From an uncultured Pelagibacteraceae bacterium (lineage in GTDB: Bacteria > Pseudomonadota > Alphaproteobacteria > Pelagibacterales > Pelagibacteraceae): 64,000 bases of DNA. Below, piece by piece: positions 1 through 10,127 of this stretch. Every line of letters starts with the position of its first letter. The stretch's first letter is position 1. The position numbers and the translations under genes are program-made. Below the pieces are notes generated by a model. It saw only the letters and a list, made by a program, of their open reading frames with translations, did not search any database and was not told where the DNA came from. The DNA lies in contig CACMYJ010000002.1 of assembly GCA_902617895.1 (NCBI GenBank), positions 62,001-126,000 on the forward strand. Direction: 5' to 3'.

Positions 1-1
1 T

Positions 2-454
2 CTATCTATAGTTAAATCAACAATTAACGCTAATGACAATAGGTACAAATATTTATTAGCCAAAATTAGAGAAATATTGAATAATAATCTAAAAAGTAAG
101 AAAATCACTTTTTTAGGCGTTACTTTTAAGGCTGGTACTGACGATATGAGAGACTCAGCATCTCTAAAATTAATTCCATATTTGATCAAAAAAGGATCCA
201 AAGTTTCATATTATGAACCTACTGGAATTAAAAATGATTTTGATAAAAAAAAAGTAAACTATTTTAATAATATTAAAGATGCATGTAAAAATAGTGATCT
301 TCTGATTATACATACAGAGTGGAATGAGTTTAAGCAGTTAAACTTTAAAAAGTTGAATAACAAAAAGAAATTTAAGATTTATGATTTAAGAAATTTATAT
401 TCACCCTCAAAAATGAAAAGTAAAAATATCGAATATTATAGTATAGGTAGATAA
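2..454 (+). CDS. UDP-glucose 6-dehydrogenase, C-terminal part (5' end outside window)
   Basis: The open frame continues to the left edge, so this is the C-terminal part of a longer gene. It matches the C-terminal UDP-binding domain of the UDP-glucose/GDP-mannose dehydrogenase family: a helix rich in N and K, then the strand-turn ITFLGVTFKAGTDDMRDSAS, which corresponds to the family's 'lGltFKpnTDDmReSps' signature. These enzymes oxidise UDP-glucose to UDP-glucuronate for polysaccharide or lipid decoration. A UDP-mannosaminuronate dehydrogenase is possible, since the NAD-binding half that would discriminate is not visible. It ends 3 bases before the convergent ridA-like gene. Confidence 0.85.
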   Translation, partial: LSIVKSTINANDNRYKYLLAKIREILNNNLKSKKITFLGVTFKAGTDDMRDSASLKLIPYLIKKGSKVSYYEPTGIKNDFDKKKVNYFNNIKDACKNSDLLIIHTEWNEFKQLNFKKLNNKKKFKIYDLRNLYSPSKMKSKNIEYYSIGR

Positions 455-457
455 CTA

Positions 458-916
458 TTAAATCTCGAATATTGCGTCAACTTCAACCGCTACACCTAAA
501 GGCAAACTATTAGTACTTACAGCAGCACGTGTATGTGTAAACTTATCCCCAAAGAGATCTTTAATTAAATCTGATGCACCATTTATTACTTTTGGTTGTT
601 CAATAAAATCATCTGTAGAATTAACAAAACCTGTTAATTTGACACATGATTTAATTTTTGATAAATCGTCTGAACAGGCCTTTTTAGCTTGAGCAATTAT
701 ATTTAATGCGCATCTTTGTGCAGCTTTGTAAGCCTCTTCTGTATTAAAATCTTTTCCAACTTTCCCTTTAATTAATTTTCCATTTACATCGATTGATATT
801 TGTCCTGAAATATAAAGTAAATTGCCAGAAATTTTTGTGGCAACATATGAACCAACTGGGTCAGTTGCTTTAGGTAAAACTAAACCCATTTCTTTTAATT
901 TTGCATCAATAGACAT
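458..916 (-). CDS. RidA/YjgF-family protein
   Basis: This 152-residue protein of the YjgF/YER057c/UK114 family shows the typical core: 'LLYISGQISID' near residue 35 and a C-terminal 'RAAVSTNSLPLGVAVEVDAIFEI' type strand pair (AAV..LP.G..VEV). It belongs to the longer subgroup with an extra N-terminal segment ('KLKEMGLVLPKA'), which is often annotated as endoribonuclease L-PSP. Classical RidA deaminates reactive enamine/imine intermediates from PLP enzymes; the role of this subgroup is less certain. Its start codon overlaps the topA stop codon by one base, so it is probably co-transcribed with topA. Confidence 0.85.
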   Translation of the reverse strand: MSIDAKLKEMGLVLPKATDPVGSYVATKISGNLLYISGQISIDVNGKLIKGKVGKDFNTEEAYKAAQRCALNIIAQAKKACSDDLSKIKSCVKLTGFVNSTDDFIEQPKVINGASDLIKDLFGDKFTHTRAAVSTNSLPLGVAVEVDAIFEI

Positions 917-3477
917 TATTTACCTTTCTTTTTCTTTTTATTCTTATCGTACTCTTTTCTTTTCTCAATTAAAATAAGAGCTTCTTCCATTGTTAATTCA
1001 ATTGGGTCTTTTTCCTCAGGTATAGTAGCGTTTAATGACTTGTATTTAATATAAGGCCCATATTGACCTTTCATAATTCTTACTGGTTTTTTATCCTCAG
1101 GATGTTCACCGAGATCTTTAATCAAAGATGATGAAATTCTTCCAGGTTTTGCCTCAGCTATTAGAGTTACGGCTCTATTAAGACCAATGCTAAATATTTC
1201 TTCAACATTCTCTAAACGTGCAGATTTATTTTCACACTTTAAATAAGGCCCAAAACGACCAATATTTACAGTAATATCTTTATCATTTTCTGGATTTTTA
1301 CCTAAACTTATTGGAAGTGAACATAAATACTTAGCTCTATCTAAATCTATACTTTTAATATCAATTCCCTTGGGGATAGATACATTTTTCATATTATTAT
1401 CTTCTTTTTTTATTTTTTTCTTTTTCTTTTTTTCTTCTTCAACATTATCAATTTCTTTTTCATATTGTAGATAGGGACCAAATCTTCCATTTTTTAAATA
1501 TATGTCTTTACCTATATCATTTTGACCAATTAATTTTGGTTCAGCCAAAGTTAATTGTTGAGCTGCTTTTGACTTTGAAAGAGGTCGTGTAAATTTACAA
1601 TCTGGATAATTTGAACATCCAATAAAAGCACCACCACGAAAACTATTTTTTAAACTTAATTGACCACTTTCACATAATTTGCATTTTCTGTTAATTTTTC
1701 CATCTTTATCGACCTCAAATATTAATGAGCCTAAACTCTCATTAAGCATATCTAAGACTTCTCTAGTACGTTTTTCTTTAACTTCTGATACATTCAAATT
1801 AAAATCTCTCCAAAATTCCTCCAAGACTTTAATCCAATTTTCTTTGCCAGCTGTAATATCGTCTAATTGATCTTCCAATTTTGCGGTAAAATCATAATCA
1901 ACATATTTTGAAAATAATTTTTCAAGAAAAGCAGAGAGTAACTTACCTCTATCTGTTGGAAAAAATCTTTTGTTATCTATATCCGCATAACCTCTATTTG
2001 AGATTACTGATATGATACTAGCATATGTTGAAGGTCGTCCAATTCCTAATTCTTCTAACTTTTTAACAAGACTTGCTTCTGAATATCTTGGTGGTGGCTG
2101 AGTAAAATGTTGTTCATCCGTAAAGTCATTAAACTCTACTTCACCTTTGCCAACTTCTGGCAATATATTTTCATCATCTTTATTTTCATCTAATCTTGAA
2201 ACCTTTAAAAAACCGTCAAATTTTAAAGTTGAACCACTAGCTTTACATATATTTTTATTATCTTCAGATGTTATTGTTATAGTTTTTCTATCAAATTTTG
2301 CTGATTCCATTTGTGAGGATAATGATCTTGACCATATTAAGTTGTAAAGTTTGTATTGATCTGTACTTAAATATTTTTTCATATCCTCAGGGACTCTACC
2401 AATTTCTGTTGGTCTGATAGCTTCATGAGCTTCTTGCGCATTTTTGGCTTTTTTACCTGAATAATTTAAAGGGGCAGGTGGCAAATATATTTCGCCATAA
2501 TTTTGAGTAATGAAATCTCTAAAAGAAGCTACAGCATCTTTTGATATATTAGTTCCATCTGTACGCATATAAGTAATTAATCCAACAGTTTCTCCATCAA
2601 TATCAATACCTTGATAAAGTCTTTGGGCGATTTGCATTGTTCTAGAGGCTCCAAAACCCAGTTTACTTGATGAAGTTTGCTGTAAAGTGGAAGTTGTAAA
2701 AGGACCAGATGGGTTTCGTGTATAAATTTTAGATATTATATCTGTAATATTATATTTTTTATTTTTAATAAAATCTAAAGCATTATTAATATCTTCTTTA
2801 TTTTTAAATGAAAATTTTTCAATTTTTTTATCATCTAGTTGAGTAATAGATGTATTTATATTTAGATTTTCTTTTGTTAAAAAATTTAAGTTAAGTGTCC
2901 AAAACTCCTCTGGTTTAAAAACTTCAATTTCATGTTCTCTTTCTGTTAATAATCTAAGAGCAACAGACTGAACTCTTCCGGCTGACTTAGATCCTGGTAA
3001 TTTTGTCCATAAAATTGGTGATATATTAAAACCTACTAAATAGTCTAGCGCTCTTCTTGCCATATATGCATCAACAAGTTCATTTTCTATATTCCTTGGA
3101 TTGTCTATACCGTTTGTTACAGCTGTTTTTGTTATTTCATTAAAAACTACACGTTCTACTTTTTTATCTTTAAGAAGTTTTTTTTCATTTAAAAACTCTT
3201 TTACATGCCAAGCTATTGCTTCACCTTCTCGATCAGGATCAGTAGCAAGGATAATTTTTTCTGAGTTTCTAGCAGTATCTGTAATTTCTTTTAAATATTT
3301 TTTTGAGAAACTGTCTATTTCCCAGATCATTTTAAAAGAATTTTCTGGATCAACAGAACCATTTTTTGAAGGAAGATCTCTAATATGACCATAACTTGCT
3401 AACACGGTGTAATCTGAACCTAGATATTTATTTATAGTTTTAGCTTTTGCTGGACTTTCAACAATTACAAGATTCAT
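916..3477 (-). CDS. topA: DNA topoisomerase I
   Basis: This 853-residue type IA topoisomerase relaxes negative supercoils through a 5'-phosphotyrosine intermediate. The Toprim domain begins at residue 3 (VIVESPAKAKTI) and contains 'ATDPDREGEAIAWH'. The catalytic tyrosine is Tyr303 in 'ITYMRTDGTNIS'. A single four-cysteine zinc ribbon follows at about residue 600 (CKLCESG...GCSNYPDC). After it come three copies of a G-R/Q-F/Y-GPY repeat (GRFGPYLQ, GRFGPYLK, GQYGPYIK) typical of alphaproteobacterial TopA, and a lysine-rich tail. It is followed without a gap by the ridA-like gene. Confidence 0.97.
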   Translation of the reverse strand: MNLVIVESPAKAKTINKYLGSDYTVLASYGHIRDLPSKNGSVDPENSFKMIWEIDSFSKKYLKEITDTARNSEKIILATDPDREGEAIAWHVKEFLNEKKLLKDKKVERVVFNEITKTAVTNGIDNPRNIENELVDAYMARRALDYLVGFNISPILWTKLPGSKSAGRVQSVALRLLTEREHEIEVFKPEEFWTLNLNFLTKENLNINTSITQLDDKKIEKFSFKNKEDINNALDFIKNKKYNITDIISKIYTRNPSGPFTTSTLQQTSSSKLGFGASRTMQIAQRLYQGIDIDGETVGLITYMRTDGTNISKDAVASFRDFITQNYGEIYLPPAPLNYSGKKAKNAQEAHEAIRPTEIGRVPEDMKKYLSTDQYKLYNLIWSRSLSSQMESAKFDRKTITITSEDNKNICKASGSTLKFDGFLKVSRLDENKDDENILPEVGKGEVEFNDFTDEQHFTQPPPRYSEASLVKKLEELGIGRPSTYASIISVISNRGYADIDNKRFFPTDRGKLLSAFLEKLFSKYVDYDFTAKLEDQLDDITAGKENWIKVLEEFWRDFNLNVSEVKEKRTREVLDMLNESLGSLIFEVDKDGKINRKCKLCESGQLSLKNSFRGGAFIGCSNYPDCKFTRPLSKSKAAQQLTLAEPKLIGQNDIGKDIYLKNGRFGPYLQYEKEIDNVEEEKKKKKKIKKEDNNMKNVSIPKGIDIKSIDLDRAKYLCSLPISLGKNPENDKDITVNIGRFGPYLKCENKSARLENVEEIFSIGLNRAVTLIAEAKPGRISSSLIKDLGEHPEDKKPVRIMKGQYGPYIKYKSLNATIPEEKDPIELTMEEALILIEKRKEYDKNKKKKKGK

Positions 3478-3514
3478 AATTAGTCAAACTACTTATAACT
3501 ATTAATCTGTCAAA

Positions 3515-4090
3515 TTAATAAATTTTACTCTTAGTTTCTTCTTTGTTTATTAATCTTTTTATATTTTCTCTATGTGTATAAAAAATTAGAACAAACATAA
3601 TGATGAAAAAAATTATGTTACTTTGATTAATGATTAGTAGATAGATTGGAATTGAAATTGAAGCAAATAATGATGATAGAGATGAATATCTTGATATTAA
3701 AAAAGTTAAAGCCCAAACAATGCCAAAAACTAGTGCGTAATAAATATTTATAGAAATCAAAATCCCAACAAAAGTTGCTACACCTTTGCCACCTTTAAAT
3801 TTTAGCCAAATTGGAAATAAATGTCCTAAAAATGCACAAAGTGCTGATATATAAACTAGATCAGGATAATTGAACTTTATATAGATAACAGGCACAACAG
3901 CCTTTGCTATATCTAAAATAAGAGTTAGATAACCCAATGACTTATTGCCAGTTCTTAAAACATTTGTAGCGCCAATATTTCCTGATCCTATATTTCTAAT
4001 ATCTTTTTTAAGTAAAATTTTTGTGAATAGATATCCGAAAGGAATAGAGCCAAATAAATAAGACATTAAAGCTGTTAATATATAATCCAT
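3515..4090 (-). CDS. plsY: Glycerol-3-phosphate acyltransferase PlsY
   Basis: This 191-residue integral membrane enzyme transfers the acyl group from acyl-phosphate to glycerol-3-phosphate, the first step of phospholipid synthesis. All three family loops are visible: GSIPFGY near residue 14, GSGNIGATNVLR near residue 37, and HLFPIWLKFKGGKGVATF near residue 90. Five hydrophobic segments surround them. The start codon overlaps the last base of the pyrC-like gene, and topA follows after 37 bases. The acyl-phosphate donor is made by PlsX, which is also encoded in this window. Confidence 0.96.
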   Translation of the reverse strand: MDYILTALMSYLFGSIPFGYLFTKILLKKDIRNIGSGNIGATNVLRTGNKSLGYLTLILDIAKAVVPVIYIKFNYPDLVYISALCAFLGHLFPIWLKFKGGKGVATFVGILISINIYYALVFGIVWALTFLISRYSSLSSLFASISIPIYLLIINQSNIIFFIIMFVLIFYTHRENIKRLINKEETKSKIY

Positions 4091-5379
4091 TATTCAGATT
4101 TAAATAATTCTTCACCATTAACAAATGTATTTAATACTTTGCCTTGAAGTTTTTTATCCTCAATAGGGGTATTTTTTGATTTTGATATTAATTTATCTTT
4201 TCTAACAACCCAAGGTTTATTTATATCTACAATACAAAAATCAGCATCGTTACCTATTGATAAATTACCTTTATTTATTTTAAGTATTTCAGCTGGTTTT
4301 GATGTTAAGGCTTCTATTATAGTTTCTAAGTCCACTGATCCATTATGATATAGTTCTAAGCTTAATGGTAATAAAGTTTCTATACCTGATGCACCTGTTT
4401 CTGCTTGAGCAAAAGTTAATCTTTTATTTTCTTCATCTTCTGGTTTGTGATCAGAAACAATAACGTCAATTGTTTTATCATTTAATCCCTGAACTAAAGC
4501 AGTTCTATCGGTTTCTGTTCTTAAAGGTGGTGATAATTTTAAAAAAGTTTTAAAATCACCAATATCATTTTCATTTAAGGATAAATTATTTATAGAAACA
4601 CCGCAACTGAAGTTTACTTTATTTTTTCTTTCTCTGATTATATCTACAGAATTTGCGGATGAAATCTGGGCAATATGATACCTACAATTATTATATTCTA
4701 ACAATGTTAAATCTCTCTCTATAATTAATAATTCAGCACTTATTGGAATTCCTTGAAGACCAAGTTTTGTAGCTATGATACCATCATTAATCATTCCATC
4801 TTTTGATAACTCTGCATCCTCAGCATGTTGTATTATTAAAGATTTCAAGTCTGACGCTGAATTCATAATCCTATTCATAATTCTGGGATTTTGAATTGTT
4901 TTTACTCCATCAGTAAAACCAATTATTCCTTTGCTCTGTAATAATCCAAATTCAGTCATATTTTCTCCTTCTGCTTTTACTGTTAATGCAGCTGTTGGAT
5001 AAATATTAATTTTTGATTTATCTCTTCCTCTTCTTTTAAGAAAATCAACTATTGAAACATTATCTATTACTGGATTTGTATTTGGCATTGTAACTACTGA
5101 TGTTACACCACCAGACAAAGCAGCTTCACTAAGTGTTCTAAAATTTTCTTTATATTCATATCCTGGTTCACCAACAAAAACTCGCATATCTACAATACCT
5201 GGAAATATGTATTTCCCTTTTAAATCTATTATCTTTTCTCTAGATGGAATGTTATTGGTATTTACTTTTTTTCCGGCAGCTTCAATTTTTCCATTTTCTC
5301 CGATTATTATTCCTCCAATTTCATTTAAGGAATTATGAGGGTCAATTATATTTGCATTTATAAAGTATTTTTTTTTCAT
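4090..5379 (-). CDS. pyrC: Dihydroorotase-like protein (PyrC/PyrX type, metal site incomplete)
   Basis: This 429-residue amidohydrolase-fold protein of the type I dihydroorotase family is encoded directly after pyrB. The diagnostic D-x-H-x-H metal motif near residue 64 is replaced: the sequence reads DMRVFVGEPG, with Arg66 and Phe68 at the histidine positions. Later family positions are retained (His185 in 'QHAED', His235 in 'YHIAQ', Asp310 in 'SDHKPE'). Loss of the HxH pair argues for a non-catalytic, PyrX-like partner of aspartate transcarbamoylase, as known for pseudo-dihydroorotases encoded beside pyrB in other proteobacteria. A separate active dihydroorotase would then be needed elsewhere. 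Confidence 0.88.
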   Translation of the reverse strand: MKKKYFINANIIDPHNSLNEIGGIIIGENGKIEAAGKKVNTNNIPSREKIIDLKGKYIFPGIVDMRVFVGEPGYEYKENFRTLSEAALSGGVTSVVTMPNTNPVIDNVSIVDFLKRRGRDKSKINIYPTAALTVKAEGENMTEFGLLQSKGIIGFTDGVKTIQNPRIMNRIMNSASDLKSLIIQHAEDAELSKDGMINDGIIATKLGLQGIPISAELLIIERDLTLLEYNNCRYHIAQISSANSVDIIRERKNKVNFSCGVSINNLSLNENDIGDFKTFLKLSPPLRTETDRTALVQGLNDKTIDVIVSDHKPEDEENKRLTFAQAETGASGIETLLPLSLELYHNGSVDLETIIEALTSKPAEILKINKGNLSIGNDADFCIVDINKPWVVRKDKLISKSKNTPIEDKKLQGKVLNTFVNGEELFKSE

Positions 5380-6321
5380 TTATTCACAAAAAATCTTTAA
5401 GCAGGCCATCCTTATTGCTACGCCTAATTCAACTTGTTCTTTTATTACACTTTTGTTTATATCGTCTGCTAAGTTCGTATCAATTTCAATTCCTCTATTC
5501 ATTGGTCCTGGATGCATTATTAAAGCATCCTCTTTAGCATATTGGATTTTATCAGGTGTTAAGCCATAATACTCATAGTATTCTCTGTTAGATGATAGAA
5601 ACGAGCTTGTCATTCTTTCATTTTGTAATCTTAACATCATTACTATGTCACAATCTTTAACACCTTTTTTCATATCGGAAAAAATATTTACACCAAATTT
5701 TTCAATTTCATTTGGCATCAAGTTTGTTGGTGCAACGATATTTACTTCTGCACCCAACATGTTTAGAAGATAAATATTTGATCTTGCTACTCTTGAATGT
5801 AGTATATCTCCACATATCGCAATTTTAAGACCTTCTATTTTTTTTTTTCTATTTATAATTGTTAAAGCGTCTAATAATGCCTGCGTTGGATGCTCTCTTC
5901 TACCATCACCTGCGTTTAGTACTGCACAATTAACTTTTTGAGATAGAAGGTTACAAGCTCCTGAGTCTTGATGTCTTATTACAATAATGTCTGGATGCAT
6001 TGCATTTAATGTCATAGCAGTGTCTATTAACGTTTCACCTTTTTTGATAGCAGAATTTGTAATATTCATTGACATTACATCCGCACCTAATCTTTTTCCT
6101 GCTAATTCGAACGAGCTCTGTGTTCTTGTTGATGGTTCAAAAAATAAATTAATTTGAGTTTTCCCTTTTAAAATATCAATTTTTTTATTTTTGCTTTTAT
6201 TTAATTCTATGAATTTAGAGGCTTCATTCAGGATAGTGGTAACATCGCTAACGGATAAATCCTGAATACCTAATAAATGTTTTTGAGATATTTTAATAGC
6301 TTTTTTTGATTTAGTTGCCAT
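5380..6321 (-). CDS. pyrB: Aspartate carbamoyltransferase catalytic subunit
   Basis: This 313-residue enzyme condenses carbamoyl phosphate with aspartate, the committed step of pyrimidine synthesis. The carbamoyl-phosphate loop [13 protein letters not shown] is at about residues 60-73, with STRT at 64-67. '[12 protein letters not shown]', '[10 protein letters not shown]' and the aspartate-side motif '[12 protein letters not shown]' are all present. The pyrC-like gene starts immediately after its stop codon, consistent with an ATCase-pseudoDHOase complex. No regulatory PyrI subunit is adjacent. Confidence 0.97.
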   Translation of the reverse strand: MATKSKKAIKISQKHLLGIQDLSVSDVTTILNEASKFIELNKSKNKKIDILKGKTQINLFFEPSTRTQSSFELAGKRLGADVMSMNITNSAIKKGETLIDTAMTLNAMHPDIIVIRHQDSGACNLLSQKVNCAVLNAGDGRREHPTQALLDALTIINRKKKIEGLKIAICGDILHSRVARSNIYLLNMLGAEVNIVAPTNLMPNEIEKFGVNIFSDMKKGVKDCDIVMMLRLQNERMTSSFLSSNREYYEYYGLTPDKIQYAKEDALIMHPGPMNRGIEIDTNLADDINKSVIKEQVELGVAIRMACLKIFCE

Positions 6322-6363
6322 TAAAATTAACTCTATAACTATATAGGATTAACTATGCAACCA

Positions 6364-6819
6364 TTAATTTTGAATAAAATCTAAAGCACCTTGTAAAATA
6401 AAAGCTGCTGCAAACTTATCAATATCTTTCTTTCTTTTACTGACATTTATATCTAATTCACTTGATAAATTGAAAGCACCAACAGTAGATAGTCTTTCAT
6501 CCCACAAAGACACAGGAATATCAATTTTATTTGAAATATTGATTGCTATATCTTGTGCTGATTGTGAAGATTTTCCGTAGGTGCCATCCATATTTATTGG
6601 ATTACCTATAATAATTCCTTTGATGTCATATTCTGTAATAATACTTTCTAGTTCATCAATTAATTTACCTTGTTTAGATTTATCTAGGGTTTGAAGGGGA
6701 GTGGCAATTTTTTGATTATAATCACTTATTGCAATTCCAATCCTTTTTGTGCCTAAATCTATACCCAATAATCTTGAACCACTTGATAATTTTTTTTTGA
6801 ATTCATTAATTGTGATCAT
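6364..6819 (-). CDS. ruvX: Putative pre-16S rRNA nuclease / RuvX (YqgF) family
   Basis: This 151-residue RNase H-fold protein shows 'LLGIDLGTKRIGIAISD' (first catalytic Asp) near residue 17, 'GIIIGNPINMDGTYGKSS' in the middle and 'LWDERLSTVGA' with the conserved acid near residue 106. YqgF proteins process the 5' end of 16S rRNA, and earlier work named them Holliday-junction resolvases. The gene lies 42 bases upstream of pyrB on the same strand and is divergent from gatC, with about 50 bases between the two starts. Confidence 0.92.
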   Translation of the reverse strand: MITINEFKKKLSSGSRLLGIDLGTKRIGIAISDYNQKIATPLQTLDKSKQGKLIDELESIITEYDIKGIIIGNPINMDGTYGKSSQSAQDIAINISNKIDIPVSLWDERLSTVGAFNLSSELDINVSKRKKDIDKFAAAFILQGALDFIQN

Positions 6820-6869
6820 ATTGTATATTTTTAACTTAAGTGGTACTTTGCGACATTATTTTTTACCAT

Positions 6870-7157
6870 ATGACAATAGATCTTAAAACTGTAAAACACA
6901 TATCAAAATTAGCAAGGATCTCACTTGAAGAGAAAAAAGCTGAAAAATTGGCAGATGATATGAATTCTATATTTGAATTTATTGAAAAATTAAACGAACT
7001 AAAAACTGAGAATGTTGATCCATTAACCTCTATAGCTGAAACAACTTTACGGTTCAGAGATGACAAAATTACTAGCGATAACATAAGAGAAAAGATTCTT
7101 AAAAATTCTCCTGAAAAAAATGATGATTTTTTTGTTGTGCCGAAAGTAGTTGAGTAA
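6870..7157 (+). CDS. gatC: Asp-tRNA(Asn)/Glu-tRNA(Gln) amidotransferase subunit C
   Basis: This 95-residue small subunit of GatCAB wraps the A and B subunits. It shows the family pattern '[20 protein letters not shown]' near residue 6 and the C-terminal 'LRFRDDKI'. The open frame extends upstream to a GTG at 6840, but homologues begin at the ATG at 6870, which gives the standard length. The stop codon overlaps the gatA start by one base (TAATG). Confidence 0.95.
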   Translation: MTIDLKTVKHISKLARISLEEKKAEKLADDMNSIFEFIEKLNELKTENVDPLTSIAETTLRFRDDKITSDNIREKILKNSPEKNDDFFVVPKVVE

Positions 7158-8614
7158 TGACAGAAATAACATCCTTAAGCCTTTTTGAATTAATTAAAAA
7201 TATTAAAGAAAAGAAAATATCATCAAATGAAGTCACAAAATCTTTTGTTGATAGATCTCAAAAGTCAAAAAAACTAAATACATATGTAACTGAAAATTTT
7301 GAAAATTGTCTTAAACTTTCAAAAGAGTTTGACAATAAACCAAATTTTGATTTAAAACTTCCAGGAATTCCAATTGCTGTAAAAGATCTATTTTGTACAA
7401 ATGAAGTAAGAACAACAGCCGGAAGCAATATCTTAAATAATTTTGTCCCAGGCTATGAGTCTACTGTAACGCAAAATATATGGAATGAAGGTGGAATATT
7501 ACTTGGTAAACTTAATTGTGATGAATTTGCAATGGGCTCATCCAATGAAACAAGTTTTTTTGGTAATGTTCAAAATCCAATTGCAAAAGATTTAGTTCCA
7601 GGTGGGTCATCTGGTGGTTCTTCATCGGCATTAGCAGCTAATTTAACACCTGTAACAATAGGTACTGACACTGGAGGATCTATTAGGCAGCCAGCTTCCT
7701 TTACTGGAACTGTAGGGCTAAAACCTACTTATGGAAGTTGTTCAAGATATGGAATTGTTGCTTTTGCATCATCTCTAGATCAAGCAGGTCCGATGAGTAA
7801 AGATGTCAAAGATAGCTCCATTCTTTTAGAAGTGATCTCATCATTTGATAAAAAAGATTCAACTTCAATAGATTTTAAAAGAAATAATTATTCATCAGAG
7901 CTAACTAGAAATATCAAAGGTATAAAAATTGGAATCCCAAAAGAATATAGAGTTGATGGTATGCCAGGCGAAATTGAGAATCTTTGGAAAAAAGGAATTG
8001 AGTATGCAAAAGATTGTGGAGCTGAAATAATTGATATTTCTTTACCTCATACAAGTTATGCTTTGCCCACTTATTATATTGTAGCGCCAGCTGAAGCATC
8101 ATCTAATTTAGCAAGATATGATGGTGTTAAATATGGTTTAAGATCCTCTGGGGAAAGTTTAATTGATATGTATGAAAAAACTAGATCAGAAGGTTTCGGA
8201 GAAGAAGTAAAGAGAAGGATAATGATAGGCACATATGTTTTGTCTTCTGGATATTATGATGCTTACTATCTTAAAGCCCAAAAAGTAAGGCAGTTAATTA
8301 AAAAAGATTTTGATGATGCTTATAATAAAGTTGATGCTATTTTAACACCTTCAACGCCTAGTTCTGCATTTAAAATAGGAGAAAAATCTAATGATCCAGT
8401 TTCAATGTATTTAAATGATATATTTACTGTTCCAGTAAACCTTGCAGGATTACCTGGGATTTCAATACCAGCAGGTAGGGATAAAAATAATTATCCATTA
8501 GGTTTGCAAATAATAGGTAAACCTTTTGATGAACAAACAGTTTTAAATATTGCTTATTCAATGGAGGAAAAAATCAATTATAAAAATAATATAACTGATT
8601 GGTGGATGGAATAA
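7157..8614 (+). CDS. gatA: Asp-tRNA(Asn)/Glu-tRNA(Gln) amidotransferase subunit A
   Basis: This 485-residue amidase-signature subunit releases ammonia from glutamine for tRNA-dependent amidation. The catalytic Lys lies in '[11 protein letters not shown]' near residue 77. The Gly/Ser-rich amidase loop '[15 protein letters not shown]' is near residue 150, and the serine nucleophile stretch '[13 protein letters not shown]' near residue 172. It is translationally coupled to gatC and gatB through one-base stop/start overlaps on both sides. Confidence 0.97.
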   Translation: MTEITSLSLFELIKNIKEKKISSNEVTKSFVDRSQKSKKLNTYVTENFENCLKLSKEFDNKPNFDLKLPGIPIAVKDLFCTNEVRTTAGSNILNNFVPGYESTVTQNIWNEGGILLGKLNCDEFAMGSSNETSFFGNVQNPIAKDLVPGGSSGGSSSALAANLTPVTIGTDTGGSIRQPASFTGTVGLKPTYGSCSRYGIVAFASSLDQAGPMSKDVKDSSILLEVISSFDKKDSTSIDFKRNNYSSELTRNIKGIKIGIPKEYRVDGMPGEIENLWKKGIEYAKDCGAEIIDISLPHTSYALPTYYIVAPAEASSNLARYDGVKYGLRSSGESLIDMYEKTRSEGFGEEVKRRIMIGTYVLSSGYYDAYYLKAQKVRQLIKKDFDDAYNKVDAILTPSTPSSAFKIGEKSNDPVSMYLNDIFTVPVNLAGLPGISIPAGRDKNNYPLGLQIIGKPFDEQTVLNIAYSMEEKINYKNNITDWWME

Positions 8615-10089
8615 TGTCTAAAAATAATTCGGAATATTTAATAGAAAGAAATGATAATATTTATGAAGTTGTTATAGGACTTGAAGTTCATGCTCAAGTA
8701 ACATCAAATTCAAAACTTTTTTCGTCTTCTTCTACAAAATTTGGCGCTGAACCTAACACTCAAGTAAGTTTAGTTGATGCAGCATTTCCAGGAATGCTTC
8801 CAGTAATTAATGAATATTGTGTTAAACAGGCAATAAAAACTGGTATTGGCTTAAAAGCTAAGATCAATAATAAGTCTGTTTTCGATAGAAAAAATTATTT
8901 TTATGCTGATTTACCTCAGGGGTATCAAATTTCACAATATAAATACCCAATTGTGGGTGAGGGCAATGTTATTTTGGATATGCCTGAAGGTCAAAAACAA
9001 GTTGGAATAGAAAGATTACATTTAGAGCAGGATGCAGGAAAAAGTATTCATGATATTGATCCGAGTAACACACTAGTTGATCTAAATAGATCGGGTGTAG
9101 CTTTAATGGAGATTGTTAGTAAGCCTGATCTAAGATCACCAGATGAAGTAAATATTTATATAAAAAAACTTAGATCTATTATGCGATATTTAGGAACCTG
9201 CGATGGTAACATGCAAGAGGGATCATTGAGAGCAGATGTTAATGTGTCTGTAAGATTAAAAGGCTCTAAAGAATTAGGAACAAGATGTGAAATAAAAAAT
9301 GTTAATTCTATAAAGTTCATGCAAATGGCAATTATTTATGAAGCAAATAGACAAGTTGATTTAATAGAAGAAGGTGAGGAAATAGATCAAGAAACAAGAC
9401 TTTTTGATACAAAAAAAAATGAAACAAGGTCAATGAGGTCAAAAGAAGATGCTCATGATTATAGATACTTTCCAGATCCAGATTTACTTCCACTAGAAAT
9501 TACGGATGAATTTATTGATCAATTAAAATCTGAAATCCCTGAATTACCAGATGATAAAAAGAAAAGGTTTATTGATGAGTTTAAAATTTCTCCTTATGAA
9601 GCAACTATATTAGTCTCTGATATTGATACAGCTAAATATTTTGAAGAAGTTGTTGCTAAAATGGGCAAAAACCGTGATATGAAATTAGCTGTAAATTGGA
9701 TTACAGGAGAATTATTTGCTGTTTTAAATAATAAAAATATTGAAATTGCTCATAGTCCAATAAGTGCAAAAAATTTAGCAAAATTGATTAATTTAATTAA
9801 AAACGGAACTATTTCAGGTAAAATTGCTAAGACAGTATTTGAATTAATGATGGATGGTGACATAGACCCTCAAATAATTGTTGAGGAAAAAGGGTTAAAG
9901 CAACAAAGTGATCCAAAAGCACTAGAGGCATTAATTGATAAAATAATCAACGATAACAGAGAAAAAGCCATTGAATATAAACAAGGAAAAGAAAAGCTAT
10001 TCGGTTTTTTTGTTGGGCAAGCAATGAAAGTTTCGGGTGGAAAAGCTAACCCTCAATTAATTAATGAAATATTAAAGAAGAAACTTTAA
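8614..10089 (+). CDS. gatB: Asp-tRNA(Asn)/Glu-tRNA(Gln) amidotransferase subunit B
   Basis: This 491-residue subunit activates the tRNA-bound Glu/Asp and binds tRNA. '[20 protein letters not shown]' and '[20 protein letters not shown]' mark the catalytic cradle, '[12 protein letters not shown]' follows, and a helical YqeY-like tail ends in '[18 protein letters not shown]'. The ATG at 8614 shares its A with the gatA stop; an in-frame TTG 15 bases upstream lies inside gatA and was not chosen. Confidence 0.97.
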   Translation: MSKNNSEYLIERNDNIYEVVIGLEVHAQVTSNSKLFSSSSTKFGAEPNTQVSLVDAAFPGMLPVINEYCVKQAIKTGIGLKAKINNKSVFDRKNYFYADLPQGYQISQYKYPIVGEGNVILDMPEGQKQVGIERLHLEQDAGKSIHDIDPSNTLVDLNRSGVALMEIVSKPDLRSPDEVNIYIKKLRSIMRYLGTCDGNMQEGSLRADVNVSVRLKGSKELGTRCEIKNVNSIKFMQMAIIYEANRQVDLIEEGEEIDQETRLFDTKKNETRSMRSKEDAHDYRYFPDPDLLPLEITDEFIDQLKSEIPELPDDKKKRFIDEFKISPYEATILVSDIDTAKYFEEVVAKMGKNRDMKLAVNWITGELFAVLNNKNIEIAHSPISAKNLAKLINLIKNGTISGKIAKTVFELMMDGDIDPQIIVEEKGLKQQSDPKALEALIDKIINDNREKAIEYKQGKEKLFGFFVGQAMKVSGGKANPQLINEILKKKL

Positions 10090-10127
10090 TTTTAACGAAA
10101 CCTATAGTCATAATATATTTAAAATAA

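Noticed and set aside
6840-6869. Upstream GTG start for gatC
   Set aside because: It would add ten residues that family members lack; the ATG at 6870 gives the normal N-terminus.
7914-8102. Minus-strand reading frame inside gatA
   Set aside because: It lies wholly inside a conserved gene, has a composition typical of antisense frames and resembles no protein family.
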